Shown here piece after piece: positions 44,078 through 54,584 of a stretch of DNA of 64,000 nt. Made by a program: the position numbers and the translations under genes. Under the pieces are notes generated by a model. The model did no database searches. It was not told the DNA's origin and saw only the letters and a list, made by a program, of their open reading frames with translations. Where the stretch lies: contig JBITNC010000001.1 in assembly GCA_050084985.1 (NCBI GenBank), positions 134,416,001 through 134,480,000 on the forward strand, in the 5' to 3' direction. This stretch comes from Nageia nagi. Taxonomy: Eukaryota; Pinophyta. Positions within the stretch are counted from its first letter, which is position 1, and every line of letters starts with the position of its first letter.

Positions 44078-44994
44078 TGTTTACAAATAAAATTGAATTT
44101 GCAAATAAACAAACAGAGAAATATCTACAAACTCAATATTATCTGTATACTAGCTACGGATAGCAATTTATTCTAGATATCAATAAACAACATAACCAAT
44201 TCAGCAGTGTACTTGTACCAACCAAGACTGTGATTCATGTACTTACCTCACAGAATGTACCTGACAACGAAAGATGTAGATGTTGGCGATGTGGTGATGA
44301 TAAGCTACCTTTTCCATAATGTCGTGACCTGCAAGGATGTGAAAAGAGGATCGCGAGTGGTCAGTTTCAATAGTATTAGAGCACCGGCGGTGTTCTTCCA
44401 TTCACAAAGGAGCGCTAACGGCCCTATCTTGATAGCTTTGACCTCTCGATTAGGTCCAGATCTTCAGTATAGATATCTCAGATTGCAGTGTAATATCAGA
44501 ATTGATCGCATGTGTCAGGAGAGCTCGCGTAAGGAAGCACACAAACCACAGCCTTGTAGGCGGTACCAAGAGATACCTTAAGGGGTAGCCACTTACAAGA
44601 CCATACACGGGATCATGTGTATCCTTGTTGTTGTGGACTTACTATTAGATCCCTTATTTATATAGATAATAGATAATACCGCCCATAGGTTGGCGTGCAT
44701 CCACATAAATAAGGTTAACTCACAAGATTTAAGATAAACACATCAATAAACAAGATAATTCATGCAATACTCAAGATAAGCCATGCAATATTCAAAATAA
44801 CCCATGCAATATTCAACATGACCCATGCAATATTCAAGATAACCCATGCAATATTCAAGATAACCCATGCAATATTCATATTCAAGCTAAACATTGATAT
44901 TATCACTTTAATCCATTCAAGACATATAGTTAGGCCAAGCATATTTCATTAATTTATTGATTTAAAAGCATAAAATCATTTTTATGTGTTAACA
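44078..44994 (-). repeat. 5' LTR of element C
   Basis: 917 bp partner of 35950-36866 with roughly 25-30 differences. It contains the 21-bp array and a hairpin pair in which the first hairpin has lost pairing (44348-44395). Confidence 0.95.
44651..44665 (-). promoter_or_regulatory. TATA box of the element C 5' LTR
   Basis: Minus strand CTATATAAATAAGGG; the other LTR has CTAAATAAATAAGGG at the same place. Assigned by consensus and position only. Confidence 0.55.
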
Positions 44995-44999
44995 CCCTA

Positions 45000-46038
45000 C
45001 AAAATAATTCATATCAAACATGAGGGCATAATTTCCTTTTATTTTATGTACATATCCATGCAAAACATGACATCGACAACATGCTTGACTATCAACATGA
45101 CACCAGCAGTGTGGAAAAAAAAAGAGAAAGGAAATTTTGAAAGTCTAATATCTTTGGATCATGGACATAAAAATGCATGATCACTGATGGCTAATGATAC
45201 AACTAGTGAGAATTCACTCAAAAGATAAATCAATGATATGGCTATGAGCAATTTGTTGATATTGGATAATATCCAATGGATGATACATTTTTCTATGTAT
45301 CCATATGGTTTTTTCTTTAAACCCATATAAAGCATAATGTATTTGGATCATATAAATTCAAACGTATGATCACCAATGGCCAATGATAAAGCTAGTGAGA
45401 GTTCACTCACTTAAACGATAAATTGATGATACAAATGTGAAAAATTTGTTAACATTGAATCATATCTATTGGATGATAAATTTTACTATGTATCCACATG
45501 GTTTTTTCTTTGAACCCATCTAAAGCATAATATATTTGGGTTATGGATATACAAATGTATGATCACCAATGACTAATGATATGGCTAGTGAGAGTTCACT
45601 CACTTAAAAGATAAACTAATGATATAACCATGAGCAATTTGTTGACAATAGATCATCTTCAATAGATGATACATTTTAGTATGTATCCACATGGTTTTTT
45701 CTTTGAACCCGTCTAAAGCATACTATCTTCTTATTATAGACATACAAACATATGATCATCAATGGCAATTGATATGACTAGTGAGAGTTCACTCACTTAA
45801 AAGATAAATTGACAATACAATCGTGAGCAAGATGTTGACATTGGATCATCTCTAATGGATGAAATAACTTAATATTCATCCATCATTATTTTATGATTGA
45901 TATTTCATTACAAGTACACACCTCTAGCAAAATAGAAGAAACTATAGTCAAAACAAGGGTGCTAGTGCCATGCTCATAGTCTATTGGATCATCAATGGCG
46001 TACATATCATTATCATTTCCACCAATCCAAAGCATAAC
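45000..46038 (+). other. Element F tail with four 190-bp tandem repeats
   Basis: Continuation of F after element C. From about 45145 to 45890 a unit of about 186-194 bp occurs four times. Marker segments: TATGATCACCAATG-like at 45175, 45364, 45559 and 45753, each followed by a TAGTGAGAGTTCACTCACTT-like inverted motif and a GTATCCACATGGTTTTTTCT-like motif. Non-coding. Element H is inserted at ATAAC (46034-46038). Confidence 0.85.
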
Positions 46039-46424
46039 TATATTATTTCAAAATTACACTTTGAATTAGGGTAATTCTATTATTCTTTATTCTTTTATTA
46101 TTTAGTACCTAGGAGTTATGTATATAAAAGTGCCCAGAAGGGATATTATTCTCTTAAAGTCTTGATGAGTTGTAAAATTTTGTATTCTTTCATTCTTGTT
46201 AATCCCTTCTCTTCTCATTTCTTTCCCTTAGAGTGTTAGAAATTATAAACAAGAATACTCAGGAGTTATGTGAATAAGAATTATGTTATTTTCTTAGTGC
46301 CTGGGAGTTATGTATATAAGAGTGTCTAGGAGTTATATTTTTTGCCTTAGAGTCTTTGAGAAATCTAGACATAAGTGTCCAAGACTTGCATAAATTTAGA
46401 ACAAAGATCATCAACAAAGCCTAT

Positions 46425-46940
46425 TGATTCTGAGAGATGATGTCATGAATTTTGGCTAAAATCAATGGGTCCTAGAATAAGTAATGGTAGGTGCAAATTT
46501 ATGAAGACATCAAATAGAGCTCACCAATTTTGAGATATGACATCATGAATTCTGGTTGAAATTAGCAGGTCCCAAAATAAGCAATGGTAGGTATAGATTT
46601 ATGAAGACATCAAATAGAGCCCATCAATTTTGAGAGATGATATCATGAATTTTGGTTGAAATCAATGAGTTCTAAAATAAGTAATGGAAAGTGTAGATTT
46701 ATGAAGATATCAAATAGAGCCCATCAATTTTGAGAGATGATATCATGAATTTTGGTTGAAAATAATAGGTCCTAAAAGAACTAGATATTAAACAAAACCC
46801 ATCAATTCTAAGAGATGATGTCATGAATTTTGGTTGAAAGCAGTAGGTCCTAGAAGAACCAGACATCAAATAGTCTATCAATTCTAAGAGATGATGTCAT
46901 GAATTTTGGTTGAAATTAGTGGGTCCCAAAAGAATAAGAT
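46425..46940. repeat. Minisatellite within the H LTR
   Basis: Five to six degenerate units, each with AGATGATGTCATGAATTTTG followed by a GGTCCTAGAATAAG-like segment and ACATCAAATAGAGC. The first units are about 105-110 bp and the last about 78 bp. A matching array lies at 58855-59375. Minus-strand frames across it are artefacts. Confidence 0.88.
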
Positions 46941-47504
46941 CATCAATAGAGCTTAGATGAAGCAAATAGAACTCACCAAGTAAAGGTAAGAGTAATGTAG
47001 AAGAAGGAACACCCGAGTCCACTTTATCTTAAGTGTTTGACCATTGGGAAACATCGATTCATTTCCACATAATAGTGGAAATTTCTTCTTGAACCAAGTT
47101 AACAAAATGTTTATCAACTACCATTACTTTGATTACTGACATCTATATTAGAGATCATAAAGATTACAGAGAAGTAGATAGCAGTTGATAGAACATAGTA
47201 CCAAATCATACCCATCAATTTGTAATCAAATAATTACTCAAACAACTTATTTAGTGCTATCTTTAATTAGCTACAAGGTTGAAGAAGGAGCAATCAACAA
47301 CATGTCAAAAAGATTACAGCTCTATGGATATGGCTATTCAAAAATAGCAAATTCCTATATAGTCATGTTGATTGGTACTTATTCATTATGTAATCTAACA
47401 TAGTTGTAGTATTTATGTAAATAGTACTATTTTAGTTATTTCATTCAATGCTAGCAATTATGTATATTAATGAAACCTAACCTCTCAAGGAGGGGGGGAA
47501 GTTG

Positions 47505-47513
47505 TATAAATAG
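47505..47513 (+). promoter_or_regulatory. TATA box of the H LTR
   Basis: TATAAATAG after a G-run (AGGGGGGGAAGTTG). Conserved at 59955-59963 in the other LTR. Confidence 0.7.
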
Positions 47514-47989
47514 CTAGCTCTTAGAGATCAAAAAGGTTAGATATTTTAGTAAATTTTCCCAAATCTATAATATCTATTCACATATGATAATACAAATAGA
47601 TAATGCTTTGCCCTCTTGCAACAAAGTGACTATTTATTACTTGTGTGGATGTTATGTATGAAATGTTTTCTTCAAATTATGGCTATGTATTGTGATTGCA
47701 AGACCCCAAGTCCAAGATAGTTTACTGTTCTTAACCTTAGCTATGGCTTGCTACATGCACTGCAATGCTTGGGTTGTACATTTCTTATTTTAGTTTTTTT
47801 ATTTACTTATCTCTTTCTTGTAACTTTTTATCTTTTTATTCCTTTCTTATTACTTTTAACCTTGAATATATATAGGAACCAACCTATGAACTAGAGACTG
47901 AGTAGAAAACCATTACAGGTAATGGAGAACACTACCAGACCAAACCCTTTGAGGTTATGCTATACCAATCAATAGTATCAAGTTCCATT

Positions 47990-48358
47990 TTTGATATTCC
48001 CAATGGGACATGAGCTAAATTCCATATTTAGCAGGCATAGTTAGGTTTGATAGCCTCATATGGTGGGTTATTAATTAAATCCTTCAAGATTATAAGGTTC
48101 TTTTAACCTTATTGATGACTCTGCTATGAAACAATCAATGTTTTGAACCTTGGCACCTCCAAAACATAGATTAACTAGAAGTAGTGCTAGAAATTCTCTT
48201 AGATAGCCTAGATTTCAAGAGCTATCAATTCCTCATAAGAGGAGTAGAAAAACATTTCTTGGGTTATGTCTTCTTTGGTCCCTTTAAGGGTGATCCCATT
48301 ATCAGTTGTGTTTAACTCAATCTTAAAAAATCTTTTATCTCCTACACATTCTCCAAAT
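47990..48358 (+). other. Element H leader
   Basis: Non-coding; begins TTGATATTCCCAATGGGACA. No canonical tRNA-complementary primer site is recognised here. An upstream in-frame ATG at 48266 precedes the gag-like start at 48359. Confidence 0.5.
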
Positions 48359-49990
48359 ATGGCTCAACCAACAAATTTTTTTGCATGGAATAATAGTCAT
48401 CCTTTGGTTGTTGGTAATAATTCATCTCCTATGCCTCAAGCAGCTTTCAAAGTTTTTCCTAAGTATGATGGCTCTAAAAAGATGCCATATGAACATTGTT
48501 AAGATGTATCTTTATTGGCTTCAAGCTTTTATATTACTGATGAAACCATGATGATTAGGTTACTATCACACTCTTTTGAAGGCAAAGCAGTCGAGTGGTT
48601 CAGAACTCTTACCCCTCAATCTATAAATTCATGGGGAGAGTTATGTTAGGATTTAATTAAAAGATTTACTACATATGGTGATGATAGCACATTATTTAGC
48701 CTCATAACATGTATCAAAAGACATCCTCATGAATCCATTAATGATTTCAATATTAGATTCAAAAGAACATGGAAGTCCATACCAGTAAGGATTAAACTGA
48801 CAAATGCACAAGCTCTAGTTTATTATAGGAATTGTTTTTTTCTAACCTCAATATACTTATTATAATGTTAGAAAATACATTTTCCTATGTTTACCAAATA
48901 GCAAAAATTATAGAACATACCTTGGTGTCCTCTGGTAAAATGCAACCTCGAATAATCATGCCTTTATTTTTGAAGTTACCTTTGAAATAGGCTCCATAAA
49001 TAGGTTACCCTAGAGTTCTAGTTTTACCACCTCCTCCCAAACCTATTGTCCAAAATTAGTTACCAGCATTACTTGCTCTTGCATCCAGTAGTATTGGTAC
49101 TAAACCTAAATCTCAAAAAGAGGAAAGAATAAGGTAGTTGGAGGTAACTATCAAGAATCTAACCAATAAGCTTACTCTGTAAGAAAGGTAGAATTATGAT
49201 TTTAATTATAGAAGATATAATAATTAGTATCAACCAAGATTCACACCCATGGTCAACTAGCCATAATAGACAAATCCTCCTAAAATAATTGAGAATGTTG
49301 TTATGACTAGTTTTGTAGATAGTGCTACTTTGACCATCACATAATGGTGTCCACCATGTTCAGCTTCTCATTTTCTAGATTTATGTGTGATGTATCAACA
49401 TTAGTATTTGGGCTTACATTTTAAATAGATGGTTGAACCTACATCAGATCTTACTACTAATATCATAATGGTAAACTTTTGGCCTTTGAGATATGCTAGA
49501 GAATAAGCAAATTATGTTCAAACTAAAGCAACTTCTTTAGCAATTCCACAACAACCTCAAGCCATTTAACAATATTGAGCTTCCACTCAAGCATAACCTA
49601 AACCTAAGAAAGCTAAGGCTCCCTTAGCTTAGTCTCAAAACCAATATCATCAAGTTCCATTTAATCCAAGTACTGTTCCATCAAATCTAGGTACTAATGC
49701 CCTAGGTGAAACAAATCCTACTACAACTAGAAAAGAAGTCTTGGAGAAAAAAAGACCCAGTACATTGAGATATCCTTTCATTACTAATTATCATAAAAAA
49801 AAGCTACTCAACATTTAATCACACATCAACAAGTGGAACCAAGTAAGTCCATCCCATATGCTCCATACAATATTATGGAAGAATTAAAGAAAATTCTTTC
49901 TAGGATGACTATGTTTGATGCATTAAAGATATTAGGTTAATTAGATCTTTTGCAAGAAGCTTTAAAGTTAAAAAATAGTAAAAAAAGGCA
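48359..49990 (+). pseudogene. Element H gag
   Basis: From ATG 48359 (MAQPTNFFAWNN). The retrotransposon gag core includes SHSFEGKAVEWFRTLTPQSI near 48570 and RFTTYGDDSTLFSLITCIKR near 48662. A zinc-knuckle-like CPPCSASHFLDLC lies at about 49348-49389. A proline/glutamine-rich tail follows. Many in-frame stops break it. Confidence 0.75.
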
Positions 49991-50079
49991 AATGAAGAGA
50001 ATCCTATTTATGCCATGTCTAAAGTTGTCCCTCTATCTCCAATAGGTATAAAAAGACCCTCACCTTTATATTTATCAAT

Positions 50080-50420
50080 GAGACTAGAAGGTTGGACAGT
50101 GAACAACTATATGATTAATACCAGAGCTACAATAATTGTGATCTCTAAAGCTGTTACAAATGAAATGTAGCTATATATTACAATATGTATTGATGGTGGC
50201 ATATAATTAAATTTTTCTTAAATAGATGTAGTTGGTAGTGTTAAAGGAGTTCAAATAACCTTGAATACCTTTCCTAATATTCATGTTGTCCAAGATATTA
50301 TTGTAGTTGATCTTCCACCTTTATTCAAAATATATCTTTCCAAATAATTTACTACCAAATTAGGAGGATACCTAGCCTTAGACTATAATAATATTTTTCT
50401 TTCTTTTCAAAATAAATAGG
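50080..50420 (+). pseudogene. Element H protease
   Basis: A retropepsin-like block reading NTRATIIVIS near 50113 in place of the D-T-G-A consensus, then NIHVVQDIIVVDLPP near 50279. The catalytic Asp and Gly are both changed. Confidence 0.6.
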
Positions 50421-50655
50421 TAAATATTCTAAATGAAGGCACCAAAACTATCCATCTCAAAAGGATCCATAAATAAAACTATATGAATGATCCATAACTA
50501 GTGGAAGTATTTGAGAGTGAGACACTAAGGGAATAACTACTAACAACTAAAGTTATTTCAACAAATGATCTAAATTATTAGGTCACAGATGCTGGCATGG
50601 GAAATTATTATTTATATGAGAAAACTCAACCAATCTTAGTCATTTCTAATAAAAA

Positions 50656-51070
50656 ACATGAGGTATGGATAATGTATTTTGATGGTTCCCGATATAGACA
50701 TGGATGTGGAGCTAGAGTGGTCTTCAAATCTTTTAAGGGAACTACCAAAAGATTCTCCTTTTGATTCACATGGACTTGTATAAATAATGTTGCTAAGTAT
50801 GAAGCCCTTTGTCTAGAGTTATCTAAAGTAATTAGTATATGCATTAGATACTTGATTATCCATGGTGATTTAGAATTGGTCATTAATCAAGTCAAAAATC
50901 ATATCAATGCAAAACATCATTACCTAAATAACTAAAGTAATAGATTGTAGAATTTATTGGAGTAATTTCTAGCTATCAATTTTATATCTATTCCTAGAAG
51001 GCACATCTAAATAGCTAATGCACTTGCTAGAAGAGGGGCATGTCATAATCCTACTCATTATAAAAGAGGA
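50656..51070 (+). pseudogene. RNase H-like (aRNH) domain located ahead of RT in element H
   Basis: MYFDGSRYRHGCGARVVF near 50670 aligns with LYFDGSRCIHGSGAGIA of element C aRNH. NNVAKYEALCLEL near 50788 matches NNMAEYEALIVGL with the catalytic Glu as Lys. IIHGDLELVINQVKN near 50857 matches IYGDSQLIVKQVNE. IANALARRGA near 51012 matches RLADVMAS with Asp as Asn. All four landmarks are present in order, so the domain call is strong. Its place between protease and RT differs from C, D and F, where it lies after the first RNase H. Confidence 0.82.
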
Positions 51071-51459
51071 GCTCTTGGAGTCAAAATTCAGTGTAGGTCT
51101 TTTGTACTTGATGTTGCAAACTTTTGGCAAGTATTCAACTTTGATGAGCATATTGTCAACTTCCTCATGGATGAAGTAGTGGCTCACACTTTTGGTACTA
51201 AAAAATGCCTAATTATTTCCAAGAATAATATATCATTTAACTTGAAAATAATGTTATACAAATAGGATTGCTCTCTTTTGAAAGACTATTTGATTCAAAA
51301 AATGTCCTAAAGGCTAAGTCTTCGGTCATCTTGAAGGAGAATTATGTTGAGTTGAAAGTAAAACCTGGAAAATACATAAAAGTTGGCTCAAAATGTTTTG
51401 ATATAGAAAAGGTTTCTATGTGTCAAATTTATCATAAGTTTTCCCAAGTAATTACCTAA

Positions 51460-52830
51460 ACTTTTGATTATCTTAAGACATATGACAAATATGTCATTCA
51501 ACACCCAATTGAGCTTAAGTTAGAGGTCAAAGAATACAAGCAAAAATAAAGACCAATCAACCCAAAAATAGAGGAAGCTATGAAATAAGAGTTAATCAGG
51601 CTTCTTAATTCAAATATTATTTATCCTATCAAGAATTATTATTAGGTTGAAAATTTAGTTCATGTTAGAAAGAAAAGTGGAGAAATCAAACTCTATGTTG
51701 ATTTTATAAATTTGAATAAAATATCTCTTAAAGATAATTATCCTCTCCCTCCTATGGAGTAGATCCTACATACAATAGCCAAGGCTTGCTATTTTTCAAT
51801 AATTAATAGTTACTTAAGATTTAACTAGATTTGGATGAAAGATGAAGATCAATTCAAAACTACATTTACAACTAAATGGGGTACATTTGCTTTTCAAAGA
51901 ATTCCATTTGGTCTTTCTAATATAGGAGCTACTTTTTAAAGAGCCATGGATCATGCATTTGGTGAGCTAATAAACAATATTGTACTAATATATCTAGATG
52001 ATATCATAATCTTCTCCAGAAGTAGAAGTGATCACCTAGAACATCTAATATTAGTCTTTAAAAAATGCATGAAATTTGGCATTTTAATAAATCCAAAAAA
52101 ATAAATTTTTATGGTTAACCAAGGAAAGTTACTTGGCCACATTGTCTCAAAAGAGGGACTAGCAATTGATCTAGATAGAGTAAAAGCTATAAAAGCATTG
52201 CTACTCCCCTCTAATAAGAAGGCCTTATAGTCATTCCTTAGTCAAATCAATTTTGTTAGAAAATTTATGAATAATTTTTTAAAAATTGTATCTCCAATCA
52301 CTTCAATGCTAAAGAAAGATACTGTATTTTCTTGATCATATGAAGCAAAAGTCATCTTCAATGAAATAAAAAAGGCTATAATAGAAGCTCTTATACTTAA
52401 AAATATTGATATATCAAAAGATTTTATCATGTATGCACATGGAGAAGATAGGAGCATTGCTACAATTCTAGCACAAAAGGATAATAATGAAGAACATCCG
52501 ATTGCCTTTCATAGTCAAACATTACATCAACACCAACAAAGGTACTCATTTATTGAAAGCAAAGTGTTTTCTATTATGAAAGGACTTTAAAAATTCAAGC
52601 ATTATGTCTCCCATAGTAGAATCCTTGTATTTACTATTTATTCAGGTGTAAGAAATTATATTATACAAAGAGATCTAGGTGAAGGAAAGGCTAGTTGGAT
52701 CACTAAAATAATGCAATATGACATAGAAATCAAGCCAAACAAGCTGATCAGAGGTAGGGCTCTCTATGAAAATATAGCTAAAGCTTCACATATGATTGCT
52801 TTTATGGAGGATGAACAATAATTTAATTAA
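51460..52830 (+). pseudogene. Element H reverse transcriptase and RNase H
   Basis: RT motifs: VHVRKKSGEIKLYVDFINLN near 51660, PFGLSNIGATF near 51905, catalytic YLDD at 51991-52002, and KLLGHIVSKEGLAIDLDRVK near 52128. The RNase H follows with SKDFIMYAHGEDRSIATILA near 52420 and PIAFHSQTLHQHQQRYSFIE near 52500. About a dozen stops are present. The long stretch between aRNH and RT (51070-51460) carries no recognised domain. Confidence 0.85.
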
Positions 52831-52899
52831 TAAAATGATTAGATTAAACAAATCATAGTTTATTTCCAAACTAGTAGGTACCCTGAAGCTCTAGACATT

Positions 52900-54099
52900 T
52901 TAAAGAAGGAGATTCAAGTTGTATGCTCTTAAATTTATCATGATAGATGATCATTTGTATAGGAAAAAATTTGATCAAACCCTACTTAGATGTGTGACTC
53001 AAGATAAATCCTATAGAATATTGCATGAATTTCATTATGGATTCTCTAGTGGGCATTACAGTGGACCAACTACAATAGCAAAAGTATTACAAGCTAGATA
53101 TTATTAGCCCACTATAATTTAGGATTTATTTAAGATTAATTTGGAATGTGATAAGTGCAACAAATTTGTGAGAAAGAGAAGACAAGATGCAATGCCTTTC
53201 AAACCTATGGTATTCGAAAAACCCTTTCAACAATGGGGTATGGACTTCATTGGCATTATAAATCTAAATTCCTTGGTAGGCCATAAGTTTATTTTGACTA
53301 CAATAACTTACTTTACTAGATGGTCAGAGGCTATGCCATGTAAAAATGTAGATTAAGAAGTGGTGATAGAAATAATTAAAAGGATAATCACTTGCTTTGG
53401 AATCCCATAGACTATTGTGTCAATGGTGGCCAAGCATTTACTAGAGGTAATTTATCAAGCTTTATAGCTCAATATAGAGTGTACTAGTTGTTCTCTTCAA
53501 ACTATTACCCATAAGGTAATGGGTTAGCTAAATCAACTAACAAAAATATAATTCAGATTATTAAGAGAACAATTGAAGTGAATCCTAGACAATGGCATAC
53601 ATAATTGGACTTTGCATTATGGGTAGATAGAATTAGTATAAAATCAACAACAAAGACATCCCCATATGCATTGTTATATGGTAAAAGACCTATGTTACTA
53701 ATACACATGGAGTTACTAGCTTTGAAAATCTTGTAAGAAATGGAGGACCATCACTTTAATCCACTACAATCTAGATATAGTCAACTCCTAAAATTGGAGG
53801 AAGATTGAAACAAGGCATATGAGTCATTCTAGTATCACTAGTACATTGTCAAAAAATGGTTTGATAAGAAAAATTCTTCCTAGGTGAAGTTTGAATCAGG
53901 TGATATTGTCCTCAAATAGGATGAGGAAAGAGCGAAGCTTAGAACATATCAAAAATTTGATTCTCTTTGAAATGAACATTACATAATCACTCAAGCCATG
54001 CAAATTAATGCATTCAAATTGCAAGATATTACTAGGTCTTAGGAATTACCTATTCCCATCAATAGGATCTATTTGAAACACTCTCGAGTGATGAGGTGA
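52900..54099 (+). pseudogene. Element H integrase
   Basis: HHCC finger: HEFHYGFSSGHYSG near 53026 and CDKC near 53147. Core: WGMDFIGIINLNS near 53237 (first Asp); the second Asp region is damaged by a small deletion near 53422 (VS.NGGQAF); the catalytic Glu at GLAKSTNK near 53530 is Lys. The C-terminal part has SGDIVL near 53900 and ends at TGA 54097-54099. Confidence 0.82.
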
Positions 54100-54584
54100 G
54101 CTTGTAATACCCACAAAGCAATGTATATTGTAAATAGTTAAAAAAAAATTTACATAGTTTTCAAAACGCAGGTAGTCATTAATGCTCAACTTTAATTCAG
54201 CTTTATGAAGAGTTAATGTCGATGTACTACTCAACTATCAAATGAATAAGGTAACATTTAAGAAACTATTTCCTTGGATTTCACAAACCATCACATAATT
54301 ACCACAAATTAAATCTAGAGTGCTTTGAAATTACTTATCTAGCATATGCTAGCTCAATCTATAAAATGTGCGGGTCTTGAGATCCTCAAGTAGTAATTGC
54401 CATTAATGAAAATCTTGCCAACCTTGGAAAAATAAAATTCCTCCCATACTCTCTAGTTGAACACTTAGGTGATTTCAAGCACACAAGTTTTTAGAGCATT
54501 TAGAACTTATAGATTTTTGAGCCAAGTTGAGTTAAGAGATAGAAAAGTTGCAAGAACTTGCATTGCATTGATTACTATTTTTAA
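54100..54584. other. Spacer between integrase and extra ORF of element H
   Basis: No domain or repeat seen. The ATG of the extra ORF follows at 54585. Confidence 0.5.

Larger units (their letters stand above)
35950..44994 (-). mobile_element. Element C: minus-strand Tat-type Ty3/gypsy element
   Basis: 9045 bp with two 917-bp LTRs (35950-36866 and 44078-44994) and a perfect target duplication CCCTA (35945-35949, 44995-44999). Minus orientation: LTR, primer site (44064-44077), gag-protease, RT-RNase H-aRNH-integrase, 3' tail, polypurine tract, LTR. The LTRs look about 97% identical, younger than D, E or H. Reading frames are well preserved, with about ten stops and three frame changes. It is inserted 22 bases after the integrase stop of F. 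It carries repeated GC-rich hairpin pairs in LTR, tail and coding linkers. Confidence 0.95.
46039..47989 (+). repeat. 5' LTR of element H
   Basis: Matches 58447-60485 along its length, from AATTACACTYTRAATYAGGG to GGTTATGCTATAC..ATCAATAGTA. It contains a minisatellite at 46425-46940 and a TATA box at 47505-47513. It lacks a segment of about 50 bp present near 60362-60415 of the other copy. Confidence 0.88.
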
